This document shows positions 50,923-59,550 of a stretch of DNA of 64,000 bases, one piece after another. The DNA lies in contig NZ_CP075583.1 in NCBI RefSeq assembly GCF_023509035.1, positions 5,084,001 through 5,148,000 of the forward strand, in the 5' to 3' direction. The notes below the pieces were generated by a model. That model was not told the DNA's origin. It saw only the letters and a list, made by a program, of their open reading frames with translations, and did no database searches. A program made the translations under genes and the position numbers. Source of the stretch: Janthinobacterium lividum. Lineage in GTDB: Bacteria; Pseudomonadota; Gammaproteobacteria; Burkholderiales; Burkholderiaceae_D. Position 1 is the stretch's first letter, and each line of letters starts with the position of its first letter.

Positions 50923-53475
50923 TTAACGCTTGCTTTTGCTTGTTTTTGATACAGTTTTTGCTGCACGTGGTGCCGCCGCGGCGGGTGCCGCGGCTGGTTT
51001 CTTGCTGCGCTTCGGCGCGGCGGCCTTGGGAGCTGCCGCCTTAGGGGCTTCCTTCAGGGCTGCCTTGGCTGCAGGCTTGGCGCCGTTGGAGCGGCCACCG
51101 GAACCATTGCCAGCCTTGCCGCCGGTGTTAACGCTGGCCTTGATCTCATGGCGCTGCTCGGTCGCGGGACCGGGCTTGACCATGGATTTCTTTTCGCCCT
51201 TGCGCTTGCCGCCGCCGTTCGTCTTGGCTGGCGCTTCTTCGCCCGCCAGTTCCGCATCGGTGACCAGACGCAGGTCGATCTTGCGCGTTTCCAGGTCGAC
51301 ACGCGCCACTTGCACCGTCAGACGGTCGGTCAATTGATAACGTTTTCCCGTGCGTTCGCCGCGCAATTCATGGCGCGCATCGTCGTACTGGAAGTAATCG
51401 GTGCCCAGCTCGGTGACGTGCACCAGGCCTTCGACAAACAGGGTGTCGAGCTGCACGAACACGCCGAACGTGGTCACGCCCGTGATGGTGCCAGTGAATT
51501 CCTCGCCCAGTTTGTCTTGCATGAAGTAGCACTTCAGCCAGGCTTCCACGTCGCGCGACGCTTCGTCGGCGCGGCGCTCGTTGGCCGAGCAATGCACGCC
51601 CAGCGCGTCCCAGATCGTCAGGTCCGTCTTCTTCGGCTTGCCGTCGGCCTTGTCCTTCGCCTGCTGCTTGCGCGTGGCGTTCGACACGTTCGTGTTCAAC
51701 ACGACCTTATCGGACAGCTTCGGCTCGTATTTCTTGCCTTGCAAGATGGCCTTGATGGCGCGGTGCGTCAGCAAGTCGGGATAGCGGCGGATCGGGCTGG
51801 TGAAGTGGGCATACGCCTCGTAGGCCAGACCGAAGTGGCCGATATTGTCCGGGCTGTAGACGGCTTGCTGCATCGAACGCAGCAGCATCGTTTGCAGCAG
51901 GGCCGCATCAGGACGCGCCTTGATCTGCTGCATCAGAGTCTGATAATCGGATGCCGACGGCGTGTCGCCGCCCGTCAGGTTCAGGCCGACTTGCTTGAGG
52001 AAGGTGCGCACTTGCGTGAGCTTTTCCTTGGTCGGGCTGGCGTGAATGCGGTAGGTGCCTGGATGCTTGTTACGCAGCAACAAATCGGCCGCGCAGACGT
52101 TGGCCGCCAGCATGCACTCTTCGATGATCTTGTGCGCTTCGTTGCGCGTGCGGGGAATGATCTTTTCGATCTTGCCAGCCGTATTACAGACGATATAGGT
52201 TTCCGTCGTCTCGAAATCGATGGCACCCCGCTCCGTGCGTGCTTTCAGCAAGGCGCGGTAGACGGCTTCCAGGTTTTGCAAATGCGGCAGGATGTCCGCG
52301 CGGCGTGCCGCTTCGGGTCCCTTGGTGTTGCCCAGCACGGCAGCGACTTCGTCATACGTGAGGCGCGCGGCCGAATGGATCACGGCCGGGTAAAACTGGT
52401 AAGCCTTGAGTTCGCCCTTGTCGCTGACGACGGCGTCGCAGACGAGGGTCAAACGGTCGACGGCCGGGTTCAGCGAGCACAGGCCATTCGACAGTTTTTC
52501 CGGCAGCATCGGGATCACGCGGCGCGGGAAATACACGGACGTACTGCGCTCCAACGCGTCGATATCGAGCGCGTCGTTCGGTTTCACGTAATGGCTGACG
52601 TCGGCAATCGCCACGATCAGGCGGAAGCAGTTGGCGCGGCCGATCTTGACGGGTTCGCAATACACGGCATCGTCGAAATCACGCGCGTCTTCGCCGTCGA
52701 TGGTAACGAGTGGCACGTCGCGCAGGTCAACACGGTCTTTCAGGTCGGCGTCGCGCACTTCGAACGGCAGTTTTTCTGCCTGTTTCAGGGCGGCGGCGGA
52801 GAAGATGTGCGGCACGTTGAACTTGCGCACGGCAATTTCAATTTCCATGCCGGGATCATCGAGCGCACCGAGCACTTCGACGATCTTGCCGACTGGCTGC
52901 TTGAAGCGCATTGGTTGCTCGGTCAGCTCGACGCTGACGATCTGGCCGGCCTTCGCCTTGCCCACCGAACCGGTCACCAGAATGTCCTGGCCGATGCGCT
53001 GGTCTTCCGGCGCCACGACCCAGGTGCCGTTTTCCTGAATCAGGCGGCCGATGACGTGGCTATTGGCGCGGTAAGTGACTTCCACGATCGTACCTTCAGG
53101 GCGGCCGCGGCGGTCCGTGCCGACGATGCGGGCCATGACCTTGTCGCCATGCAGTACTTTCTGCATTTCTTTCTCAGGCAGGAACAGGTCGGCGCTGGCG
53201 TCGTCGGGAATGACAAAGCCGAAGCCATCGCGGTGGCTGGTGACGCGACCGGCGACTAGCGCGCTCTGGTCGGCCAGGCTGAAAATACCGCTGGCGTCAG
53301 ACTTCAGCTGGCCGTCGCGCTCCATCGCCTTCAGGCGACGGACCAGGACATCCATGGAATCGGCATGCACTTGCAGCGTTTTCCCGAGAGACTGCGGGTC
53401 GAGAGGCGCGTTGACGCTGCGGAATATGCCGAGAATGTCCTCCCGGCTGGGGATGGTGTGGGTATTTTGGCTCAA
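50923..53475 (-). CDS. rnr: Ribonuclease R
   Basis: RNase R is a 3'-5' exoribonuclease that degrades structured RNA. The 850-aa protein has N-terminal helix-turn-helix (PSREDILGIFRSV), two cold-shock domains, the RNB catalytic core (VTIDGEDARDFDDAVYCE, with the conserved Asp cluster; YPDLLTHRAIKAIL), and an S1 domain (FTGTITGVTTFGVFVQLD). The tail (last about 120 residues) is Lys/Ala-rich and probably binds RNA. The only usable start is TTG at 53475 without a clear ribosome binding site; no in-frame start lies upstream before a stop. Confidence 0.95.
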   Translation of the reverse strand: MSQNTHTIPSREDILGIFRSVNAPLDPQSLGKTLQVHADSMDVLVRRLKAMERDGQLKSDASGIFSLADQSALVAGRVTSHRDGFGFVIPDDASADLFLPEKEMQKVLHGDKVMARIVGTDRRGRPEGTIVEVTYRANSHVIGRLIQENGTWVVAPEDQRIGQDILVTGSVGKAKAGQIVSVELTEQPMRFKQPVGKIVEVLGALDDPGMEIEIAVRKFNVPHIFSAAALKQAEKLPFEVRDADLKDRVDLRDVPLVTIDGEDARDFDDAVYCEPVKIGRANCFRLIVAIADVSHYVKPNDALDIDALERSTSVYFPRRVIPMLPEKLSNGLCSLNPAVDRLTLVCDAVVSDKGELKAYQFYPAVIHSAARLTYDEVAAVLGNTKGPEAARRADILPHLQNLEAVYRALLKARTERGAIDFETTETYIVCNTAGKIEKIIPRTRNEAHKIIEECMLAANVCAADLLLRNKHPGTYRIHASPTKEKLTQVRTFLKQVGLNLTGGDTPSASDYQTLMQQIKARPDAALLQTMLLRSMQQAVYSPDNIGHFGLAYEAYAHFTSPIRRYPDLLTHRAIKAILQGKKYEPKLSDKVVLNTNVSNATRKQQAKDKADGKPKKTDLTIWDALGVHCSANERRADEASRDVEAWLKCYFMQDKLGEEFTGTITGVTTFGVFVQLDTLFVEGLVHVTELGTDYFQYDDARHELRGERTGKRYQLTDRLTVQVARVDLETRKIDLRLVTDAELAGEEAPAKTNGGGKRKGEKKSMVKPGPATEQRHEIKASVNTGGKAGNGSGGRSNGAKPAAKAALKEAPKAAAPKAAAPKRSKKPAAAPAAAAPRAAKTVSKTSKSKR

Positions 53476-53528
53476 AAGTATTTCTATAGTTGTTATTGAC
53501 AGTGATCAAACGGAAGACAAAGACCGAT

Positions 53529-53560
53529 GACATCACCGTCAATATTGACACGGTGATGTC
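53529..53560. promoter_or_regulatory. Long inverted repeat upstream of rnr
   Basis: GACATCACCGT (53529-53539) and its perfect complement (53550-53560) flank a centre that is itself part of the palindrome GTCAATATTGAC (53538-53549). It lies 54 bp upstream of rnr and could be an operator or an RNA hairpin in the rnr leader. Confidence 0.5.
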
Positions 53561-53665
53561 CGGTAGTGTACCGGAGGACGCCTTGATTTGCCTAACGGAC
53601 AGCGTAGCGGAAACCGAACATGTACCCCGCCGATGAAAAAAAAGGAGAAAAGCTGCGCAATGCAT

Positions 53666-53693
53666 TTGACTTCGGCAAATATTGCTCTATAAT
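53666..53693 (+). promoter_or_regulatory. Promoter upstream of the first tRNA-Leu
   Basis: TTGACT (53666-53671) and TATAAT (53688-53693) with a 16-bp spacer, pointing toward the tRNA-Leu genes. A second TATAAT at 53807-53812 with a weak upstream element lies about 72 bp from the tRNA and may be an additional start. Confidence 0.65.
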
Positions 53694-53884
53694 CCTGGTC
53701 TCTTGCAGCGACAAACCCTCAAAGGAATGCAGTTGCAGGAAAGCGGTACAGGGTTGATGTGCAGTATGGAGCGAAAGCTCATCTGGCGCAAAACTCTTCA
53801 AGTCGCTATAATAGCAGAATTGTTGTGAAGTTATTTTTCAACAAGTACTCGAGCAGCAAAGTAGTAAGTCACAGCAGCATCAGT

Positions 53885-53969
53885 GCCCACGTGGCGGAAT
53901 TGGTAGACGCGCATGGTTCAGGTCCATGTGCCTTCGGGTGTAGGGGTTCGAGTCCCTTCGTGGGCACCA
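53885..53969 (+). tRNA. tRNA-Leu(CAG), copy 1
   Basis: An 85-nt class II tRNA starting GCCCACGTGGCGGAATTGG, anticodon CAG in the loop TTCAGGT, long variable arm with CTTCGGG loop, T-loop GGTTCGAGTCC and encoded CCA. It decodes CUG, the commonest leucine codon in high-GC genomes. It has its own terminator. Confidence 0.97.
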
Positions 53970-53988
53970 TTACCTAATTCGCAAAAAG

Positions 53989-54020
53989 GCCGCAAACTTT
54001 CACGAGTTTGCGGCTTTTTT
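53989..54020 (+). terminator. Terminator after tRNA-Leu copy 1
   Basis: GCCGCAAACT and AGTTTGCGGC form a 10-bp stem with a 6-base loop followed by six T. A near-identical hairpin follows copy 4. Confidence 0.9.
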
Positions 54021-54219
54021 CATTTCCGCGACGAAAATCCCCCTCCCTTCGGCCAGTCGGCCAGTCAGCCGGACTGCGGCAAGCAGACAGCACGGCACAC
54101 CCACGGACAGCAACCTGCGGGAAACGCTGAAAAAACAGGCAGATTTAAGCTTTTTTCATAGGGAACAGCCCTTTTCAGGCGAAAAAACATGTTTCTTGAA
54201 GAAAAGTGCAAAATGTTGA

Positions 54220-54248
54220 TTGACCGAATGCGCGCCAGCCCTTATGAT
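54220..54248 (+). promoter_or_regulatory. Promoter of tRNA-Leu copies 2-4
   Basis: TTGACC (54220-54225), a 17-bp spacer and TATGAT (54243-54248) form a good promoter about 42 bp before copy 2. It is needed because copy 1 is followed by a full terminator. Confidence 0.68.
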
Positions 54249-54297
54249 TTTGTCCTCGCTGCAGAACACGCAGCGACAAGCAGCAAGCAGTAACAAT

Positions 54298-54382
54298 GCC
54301 CACGTGGCGGAATTGGTAGACGCGCATGGTTCAGGTCCATGTGCCTTCGGGTGTAGGGGTTCGAGTCCCTTCGTGGGCACCA
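54298..54382 (+). tRNA. tRNA-Leu(CAG), copy 2
   Basis: Identical in sequence over its 85 nt to copy 1, anticodon CAG, encoded CCA. First gene of the second transcription unit. Confidence 0.97.
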
Positions 54383-54450
54383 CCAGCAACAAGTTGTCGA
54401 TTGTTGTGATCCGCAGTAAAGTAGCAGATAGCAGTAACAAGCAGCACAAT

Positions 54451-54535
54451 GCCCACGTGGCGGAATTGGTAGACGCGCATGGTTCAGGTCCATGTGCCTT
54501 CGGGTGTAGGGGTTCGAGTCCCTTCGTGGGCACCA
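54451..54535 (+). tRNA. tRNA-Leu(CAG), copy 3
   Basis: Identical to the other copies, separated from copy 2 by 68 bp whose last part (CAAGCAG-rich) resembles the leaders of copies 2 and 4. Confidence 0.97.
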
Positions 54536-54613
54536 CCAACAACGGGTTGTTTTCGTTGTAGTCCGCAGTACAGTAGTGAGATACAGCAGTCATCAGCAGC
54601 AAGCAGCATCAGT

Positions 54614-54698
54614 GCCCACGTGGCGGAATTGGTAGACGCGCATGGTTCAGGTCCATGTGCCTTCGGGTGTAGGGGTTCGAGTCCCTTCGTGGGCACCA
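54614..54698 (+). tRNA. tRNA-Leu(CAG), copy 4
   Basis: Identical to the other copies. Its flanks on both sides match those of copy 1 (GCAGCATCAGT before; CATTACCTAATTCGCAAAAA after, then the same terminator). Confidence 0.97.
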
Positions 54699-54717
54699 TT
54701 ACCTAATTCGCAAAAAA

Positions 54718-54749
54718 GCCGCAAACTTTCACGAGTTTGCGGCTTTTTT
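54718..54749 (+). terminator. Terminator after tRNA-Leu copy 4
   Basis: Same GCCGCAAACT/AGTTTGCGGC hairpin and T-run as after copy 1, ending the second tRNA unit. It also faces the convergent qorB gene. Confidence 0.9.
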
Positions 54750-54797
54750 CATTTCCGGATGCCGCGCGGCCTCCCCGCTTACGGCACCCTCCCTCCC

Positions 54798-55649
54798 TTA
54801 TTTGCCCAGCGCCGCCTTGACGGCATTGGCCAGGGTCGTCGTCGGACGGCCAATCAGCGCGCTCAATTGCTTGCCATTGTCTTCCAGGCCGCCCTTGGCC
54901 GCGCCCGCATCGGAATCGGCCAGCAGATCGGCAAAGCCTTCCGGCACACCCACGCTCACCAGCGCCGCCTTGAAGTCCGCTTGTGGCAAGTCTTTATACG
55001 CAATCGCCTTGCCCGACTGGCGCGCCACTTCGGCCGCGTACTCGGCCAGGGTAAAGCCCTGGTCGCCAGCGAGTTCATAGATGGCTTGCGGCCGGGCCAC
55101 CGTCAGCACGGCAGCAGCAGCGGCAGCGTAATCGGCGCGCGCGGCCGACGAGAAGCGCCCGTTTTGCGCCGCGCCCAACACGACGCCGTGCTCGAGTACG
55201 GGCGCCAGGTGTTCCGTATGGTTTTCCTGGTACCAGCCGTTGCGCAGAAAAGTGTATGGCACTTTGGCTGCGCGAATGGCCGCTTCCGCGATCACGTGCT
55301 CGGCGGCCAGGCCCAGCGGCGACGTGTCGGCGTGCAAGACGCTGGTGTAGGCCAGCAGGGATACGCCGGCACGCTTGGCGGCGTCGATGACGTTCTGGTG
55401 CTGCTGCGCGCGCTGACCCACTTCGCTCGACGAAATCAGCAAGATCTTCGTTGCGCCTTTGAAAGCCGCATCGAGGCTGGCGCCGTCGTTGTAATCGGCC
55501 TGGCGCACTTGCACGCCCTGGGCAGCCAGGTCGGCGGCCTTGGCCGGGTTGCGCACGGCGGCGATGATGTTCGCTGCGGGGACGGATTTGAGCAGGTTGG
55601 CGATGACGTGCTGGCCCAGATTGCCTGTGGCGCCGGTGATGACGATCAT
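54798..55649 (-). CDS. qorB: NAD(P)-dependent quinone oxidoreductase-like protein (QorB/NmrA type)
   Basis: A 283-aa Rossmann-fold reductase of the atypical SDR group. It begins MIVITGATGNLGQHVIANLL (GxxGxxG) and shows RNGWYQENHTEHL, typical of QorB (YtfG) proteins that reduce quinones with NADPH. It is divergent from an HxlR regulator, the same pairing as ytfG-ytfH in E. coli. Substrate specificity is not visible. Quinones made by the oxidase operon at 11.7-19.3 kb could be one source, but that is speculation. Confidence 0.88.
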   Translation of the reverse strand: MIVITGATGNLGQHVIANLLKSVPAANIIAAVRNPAKAADLAAQGVQVRQADYNDGASLDAAFKGATKILLISSSEVGQRAQQHQNVIDAAKRAGVSLLAYTSVLHADTSPLGLAAEHVIAEAAIRAAKVPYTFLRNGWYQENHTEHLAPVLEHGVVLGAAQNGRFSSAARADYAAAAAAVLTVARPQAIYELAGDQGFTLAEYAAEVARQSGKAIAYKDLPQADFKAALVSVGVPEGFADLLADSDAGAAKGGLEDNGKQLSALIGRPTTTLANAVKAALGK

Positions 55650-55696
55650 GATTTCTCCTTGGAGGGTGGGTGGTAAGACCCTATAATAGGACTATT

Positions 55697-55731
55697 ACTT
55701 ACTTATTGTAAGTACGTACCTTTTGGTAAGT
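55697..55731. promoter_or_regulatory. HxlR operator candidate in the divergent promoter
   Basis: ACTTAC-TTATT-GTAAGT (55697-55713) is an inverted repeat, followed by the palindrome GTACGTAC-like core and a second GGTAAGT (55725-55731). Repeated GTAAGT half-sites in the 114-bp divergent gap suit binding of the dimeric HxlR regulator controlling both genes. Confidence 0.6.
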
Positions 55732-55763
55732 ATGAATTACACTAAAATTGAAGGCCAACTATC

Positions 55764-56192
55764 ATGTCCACAGACACTCCCGGCACCAGCCTGCGCGCCG
55801 CCCTCGCCCGGCAAAACCAGGGAGCGCACCTGCTGGCAGCCGCCTGCCCGTCGCGCGCCGTGCTCAGCCACCTGACCAGCCGCTGGGCCGTGCTGGTGCT
55901 GGTATTGCTGCTGAGCGGCACGCGGCGCTTCAGCGAACTGCGCCGGGAAGTGGGCGGCGTCAGCGAAAAAATGCTGGCGCAAACCCTGGAAGCACTGGCG
56001 GGCGACGGTTTCGTGCTGCGCCAGGCGTATCTGGTGATACCGCCCAAGGTGGAATACAGCCTCACGCCACTGGGACGCGAGGCGGCCGAACGCCTGGCCG
56101 TGCTGGTCGACTGGATCGAGGATAATTACCCGCGCATCGAACAGGCGCGCGCCGAACTGGCAATGGCACCCGCAGCGCAAAACGCCGCGTGA
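55764..56192 (+). CDS. HxlR-family transcriptional regulator
   Basis: A 142-aa winged-helix regulator. CPSRAVLSHLTSRWAVLVLVLLLSGTRRFSELRREVGGVSEKMLAQTLEALAGDGFV is the HxlR DNA-binding core; the Cys at its start (C31) is at the position used for redox or electrophile sensing in several members (QorR, HypR). Divergent qorB suggests it represses the reductase until quinones or other electrophiles modify the cysteine. Confidence 0.9.
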   Translation: MSTDTPGTSLRAALARQNQGAHLLAAACPSRAVLSHLTSRWAVLVLVLLLSGTRRFSELRREVGGVSEKMLAQTLEALAGDGFVLRQAYLVIPPKVEYSLTPLGREAAERLAVLVDWIEDNYPRIEQARAELAMAPAAQNAA

Positions 56193-56295
56193 ATGAGTGC
56201 TGCGATCCCTTGCTTTTGGTTATCAAGAATTATCGTTTACTCCTACTTGCCTTGATGTAATACTAGGCCCATGAAACGCTTGAGGGCGCGATACC

Positions 56296-58548
56296 ATGAA
56301 TCAGTTGATTTCTTCCATCGCCGACCGGGCCAAGGTGCTACTGGTCAGCAATTCGCCTAACGATGTGCGCGAGCTGCTGTATGTGCTGGACCGGCATAAC
56401 CTGGGCACGGGACTGGCGGGCGATATCGACGAAGGCGTGGAACTGGCGGCCGGCGGCACGGACCTGATCCTGCTCGATGCGGCGCTGGCGGGCACGAATA
56501 TTGGCGCCACCTGCATGCGCCTGCGCAATGCGGGCGGACGCCACGGCGTGCCGCTGCTGCTGATGTCGGCCACCCCCAGCGCCGAGGAACAGGGCCGCAG
56601 CGTGGGCGCCGGTGCCAGCGACTACATCAAGATGCCCTTCAATGCGCGCGACGTGGCGGAAAAAATCCTCATGGAACTGGCGCTGCACAAGGCCGAGACG
56701 CCCGCCGCCCGCCCCTTCGCCACTCCCGCCGCGCCGCCGCGCCCCTTGCACCCGCAAACGCTGGAAGTCAATTACCATTCCATCCTGGCCGGTTCGCCCG
56801 ACGCCGTGCTGCTGTTCGATATCGATAACCGCCTGCTGATCGATGCCAACCACCTGGCCGAAGAATTGTTCGACATGCCGCTGGCCGAACTGCTGCAAGG
56901 TGGCATGGAGCCGCTGTTTCCCCAGCATCAGAGCGATGGCCGCGCCTCGCCGCAGCTGCTGGAAGAAATGATCCGCGATACCTTGCAAGGCAAGATCGTC
57001 GTCTTCCGCGCCAGCTGCTGCCACCGCGACAGCCACCCGATCGCCTGCGAAATCCGGTTGATGCGCCTGTCCGTGCCGGGCCGCCAGCTCGTGCATGCGC
57101 GCATCATCGACTTGACCGAACGCAACCTCGCCGAAGCGATGCGCGCGGGCCAGAGCGCCCTGCTGGAAATGGTCGCCAAGGGCGCGCCCCTGATCCCCAC
57201 CCTGAACCAGCTGCTGCTGCTGATCGAAGGCCAGTCGCGCGGCGTGCTCTGCTCCATCATGCTGCTCGACGATGACGGCATCCACATGCACAGCGCAGCC
57301 GGCCCCAGCCTGCCGCCCGAATACATGGCCCTGCTCGAAGGCGTGGCCATCGGTCCCGGCGTGGGGTCTTGCGGCACGGCCATGTTCCTGCGCGAACCGG
57401 TGGAGGTCAGCGACATCATGCACGACCCGCTGTGGGCGCCCTACCGCGAGCTGGCGGCGCCGTTCGGCTTGCGCGCCTGCTGGTCGCGCCCCATCTTCGG
57501 CCAGGATGGCGCCGTGCTCGGCTCCTTCGCGATGTACTACCGCGAAGTACGCAAGCCCGATGCGCGCGACCTGGAACTGATCGACACGGCGACCGACCTG
57601 GCCGGCATCGCCATCGGCCGCATGCGCCACGAACGCGAACTGCAGCGCCACCGCGCCCACCTGGAAGAGCTGGTGGCCGAACGCACGGCGGCCCTGACGC
57701 AGGCCAAGGAACAGTCGGAACAAACAAACCTCGAGCTGGCCGCCGCGCTGGAGAACCTGTCCATCACGCAGGAAGAACTGGTGCGCCGCGACAAACTGGC
57801 CGCGCTGGGCGCGCTGGTGGCCGGCATCGCGCACGAACTCAATACGCCGATCGGCAACGGCCTGGTGGTGGCCACCACGATGGCCGAGCGCACGCGCGAG
57901 ATCCAGGCCAGCTTCCTCGATGGCTTGCGCCGCTCCGAACTGGGCGCCTACCTGACCCAGGCCAGCGAGGCCGACGCCATCATGCTACGCAACCTGCAAC
58001 GCGCCGCCGACCTGGTTTCGAGCTTCAAGCAGATCGCCGTCGACCGCGCCAGCTCGCAGCGCCGCCACTTCCTGCTGCGCCAGTTTGTCGCCGAGCTGAT
58101 GCTCCCCCTGTCCACGCCGCTCAAGGCCGCCGGCCTGAGCCTGACGCAGGACGTGCCGGACAGCCTGGCCATGGACAGCTATCCGGGTCCGCTGGGCCAG
58201 GTGCTGAGCAACCTGCTGGAAAACTGCCTGCGCCATGCCTTCGAGGGCCGCAGCGGCGGCAATATCGCCGTCACCGCGCACGGCAGCGACGACGGGCAGA
58301 CGATCACCCTGTCCATCAGCGATACGGGCGTGGGCATCGCCGCCGACGACCTGGCGCACGTCTACGACCCCTTCTTCACGACCAAGCTCGGTTCGGGCGG
58401 TTCGGGCCTGGGCCTGCATGTGGCGCACAACATCGTCACGGGCGTGCTGGGCGGCCATATCGACGCCACCAGCAGCACGGGCGCCACCAGCGGCACCACC
58501 TTCACCCTGCAACTGCCCGCTACGGCGCCGCAATCGCCCGCCCCCTGA
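56296..58548 (+). CDS. PAS-GAF sensor histidine kinase with degenerate N-terminal receiver
   Basis: A 750-aa soluble kinase. Residues 10-130 look like a receiver domain: D61 (LILLDAALAG) and IKMPF are present, but the usual acidic pair after the first strand is replaced (VLLVSNSPND), so phosphorylation is doubtful. A PAS domain spans about 155-285, a GAF domain about 290-445, a coiled coil about 450-500, then HisKA with H513 (LVAGIAHELNTPIGNG) and HATPase (NLLENCLRHAF, DTGVGIAADDL, GSGGSGLGLHVAHNI). No transmembrane helix is seen. No partner response regulator lies beside it. Confidence 0.9.
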   Translation: MNQLISSIADRAKVLLVSNSPNDVRELLYVLDRHNLGTGLAGDIDEGVELAAGGTDLILLDAALAGTNIGATCMRLRNAGGRHGVPLLLMSATPSAEEQGRSVGAGASDYIKMPFNARDVAEKILMELALHKAETPAARPFATPAAPPRPLHPQTLEVNYHSILAGSPDAVLLFDIDNRLLIDANHLAEELFDMPLAELLQGGMEPLFPQHQSDGRASPQLLEEMIRDTLQGKIVVFRASCCHRDSHPIACEIRLMRLSVPGRQLVHARIIDLTERNLAEAMRAGQSALLEMVAKGAPLIPTLNQLLLLIEGQSRGVLCSIMLLDDDGIHMHSAAGPSLPPEYMALLEGVAIGPGVGSCGTAMFLREPVEVSDIMHDPLWAPYRELAAPFGLRACWSRPIFGQDGAVLGSFAMYYREVRKPDARDLELIDTATDLAGIAIGRMRHERELQRHRAHLEELVAERTAALTQAKEQSEQTNLELAAALENLSITQEELVRRDKLAALGALVAGIAHELNTPIGNGLVVATTMAERTREIQASFLDGLRRSELGAYLTQASEADAIMLRNLQRAADLVSSFKQIAVDRASSQRRHFLLRQFVAELMLPLSTPLKAAGLSLTQDVPDSLAMDSYPGPLGQVLSNLLENCLRHAFEGRSGGNIAVTAHGSDDGQTITLSISDTGVGIAADDLAHVYDPFFTTKLGSGGSGLGLHVAHNIVTGVLGGHIDATSSTGATSGTTFTLQLPATAPQSPAP

Positions 58549-58595
58549 ATGGCAGGCGCGCTACAATGCCGGCAGGCTTTTCTTTCGGAGCACCT

Positions 58596-58790
58596 ATGAA
58601 ATACCTGATCGCCACGGCCCTGCTGGCTGTTTGCGCCTGCGCAATGGCTGGACCTGCCCCCTGGTACCAGTGGCGCAGCAAAATCGACGGCACCCTGTCG
58701 TGCGCCCAGTCGACCCTGGGATTTGGTTGGGAACTGGCCTCGGGGCCCTACAAAGATAGCCGTTGCGAAAAACCGGCGCTTGTTAAATAA
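58596..58790 (+). CDS. Small secreted protein
   Basis: A 64-aa protein with a signal peptide (KYLIATALLAVCACAMAG) and a mature part of about 45 residues holding two cysteines (LSCAQS, SRCEKP) that could form a disulphide. It begins at ATG 58596 after CGGAG. No family is recognised; it is rightward, 47 bp after the kinase. Confidence 0.65.
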   Translation: MKYLIATALLAVCACAMAGPAPWYQWRSKIDGTLSCAQSTLGFGWELASGPYKDSRCEKPALVK

Positions 58791-58897
58791 TGAGGCTATG
58801 ACCACACGGGGCACCGGCTTGAAAGCAAGCGATGGCAATGCGGCGTCGAAAGAGTATGGAACGATAAGAACGTATCTATTCAAACCGAGGAGACCAC

Positions 58898-59509
58898 ATG
58901 TTTACGAATCCCGAACAATTCGCATCGGCCACCAAGGCCCTGTTTGAATTCCAGCTGATGACTTTCAACACCCTCACCTCCAAGGCCGTGCAAGGCGTGG
59001 AACAGGTGCTGGCGCTGAATATGGCCACCGCCAGGTCCGGCATCGAAGATGGCCTTGCCGCCAGCAAGGAAATCAGCCAGGCCAAGGATCCGAAGGCCGC
59101 CATGGCCGCCGCCGCCGCCCAGCTGCAACCGGGCGTAGCCGGCGCTAAAGCATATAAACAACAACTCGACGACATCATCAAGGAAATCCACACGGAATTC
59201 ACCACGGCCGCCGAAGCCCATGTTGCCGAAGCGAAAAGCAATCTGAGCGCCCTGATCTACGACGTCACGAAAAACGTGCCGCCAGGCTCGGAAAACGCCG
59301 TGGCCATCGTCAAGGCCGCCATCGACAACGCCTTCCTCGGCTACGAAGAAGTCACCAAGGCCACGAAACAGGCCGTAAAGACCGTGGAAGAGCAGATCGC
59401 CAAGGCCAGCGCGCAAGTGGCGCAGGCCACGGAAAAGGCTACGGCCGGCGCACAAGCTGCGGCTGAAAAGGCAGCGCCTGCTGCCAAGCCAAAGGCTGCC
59501 AAGAAGTAA
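58898..59509 (+). CDS. phaP: Phasin family protein
   Basis: A 203-aa phasin, a surface protein of polyhydroxyalkanoate granules. It starts FTNPEQFASATKALFEFQLMTFNTLTSKAVQGVEQVLALN, the Phasin_2 signature, is almost wholly helical, and ends in a Lys/Ala/Pro-rich tail (KAAPAAKPKAAKK). A ribosome binding site (GAGGAGA) precedes the ATG. It implies the host stores PHA. Confidence 0.93.
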   Translation: MFTNPEQFASATKALFEFQLMTFNTLTSKAVQGVEQVLALNMATARSGIEDGLAASKEISQAKDPKAAMAAAAAQLQPGVAGAKAYKQQLDDIIKEIHTEFTTAAEAHVAEAKSNLSALIYDVTKNVPPGSENAVAIVKAAIDNAFLGYEEVTKATKQAVKTVEEQIAKASAQVAQATEKATAGAQAAAEKAAPAAKPKAAKK

Positions 59510-59521
59510 GTTGACTCAATG

Positions 59522-59550
59522 TGGGGTCAGACCCGCCGGGTCTGACCCCA
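59522..59550. repeat. GGGGTCAGACCC palindrome, likely dispersed repeat and terminator
   Basis: A perfect 13-bp inverted repeat with a 3-base loop (TGGGGTCAGACCC-GCC-complement) lies between the convergent phasin and regulator genes. I recall this core as a frequent dispersed element in Burkholderiales, but only one copy is seen here. The left half contains the regulator's stop codon. Confidence 0.6.

Noticed and set aside
53885..54698. CRISPR-like direct repeats of 85 bp
   Set aside because: The repeats are complete tRNA-Leu genes with anticodon and CCA; spacing is irregular.
53759..54706. Short open frames across the tRNA-Leu cluster with repeated peptide sequence
   Set aside because: They are translations of the repeated tRNA genes.
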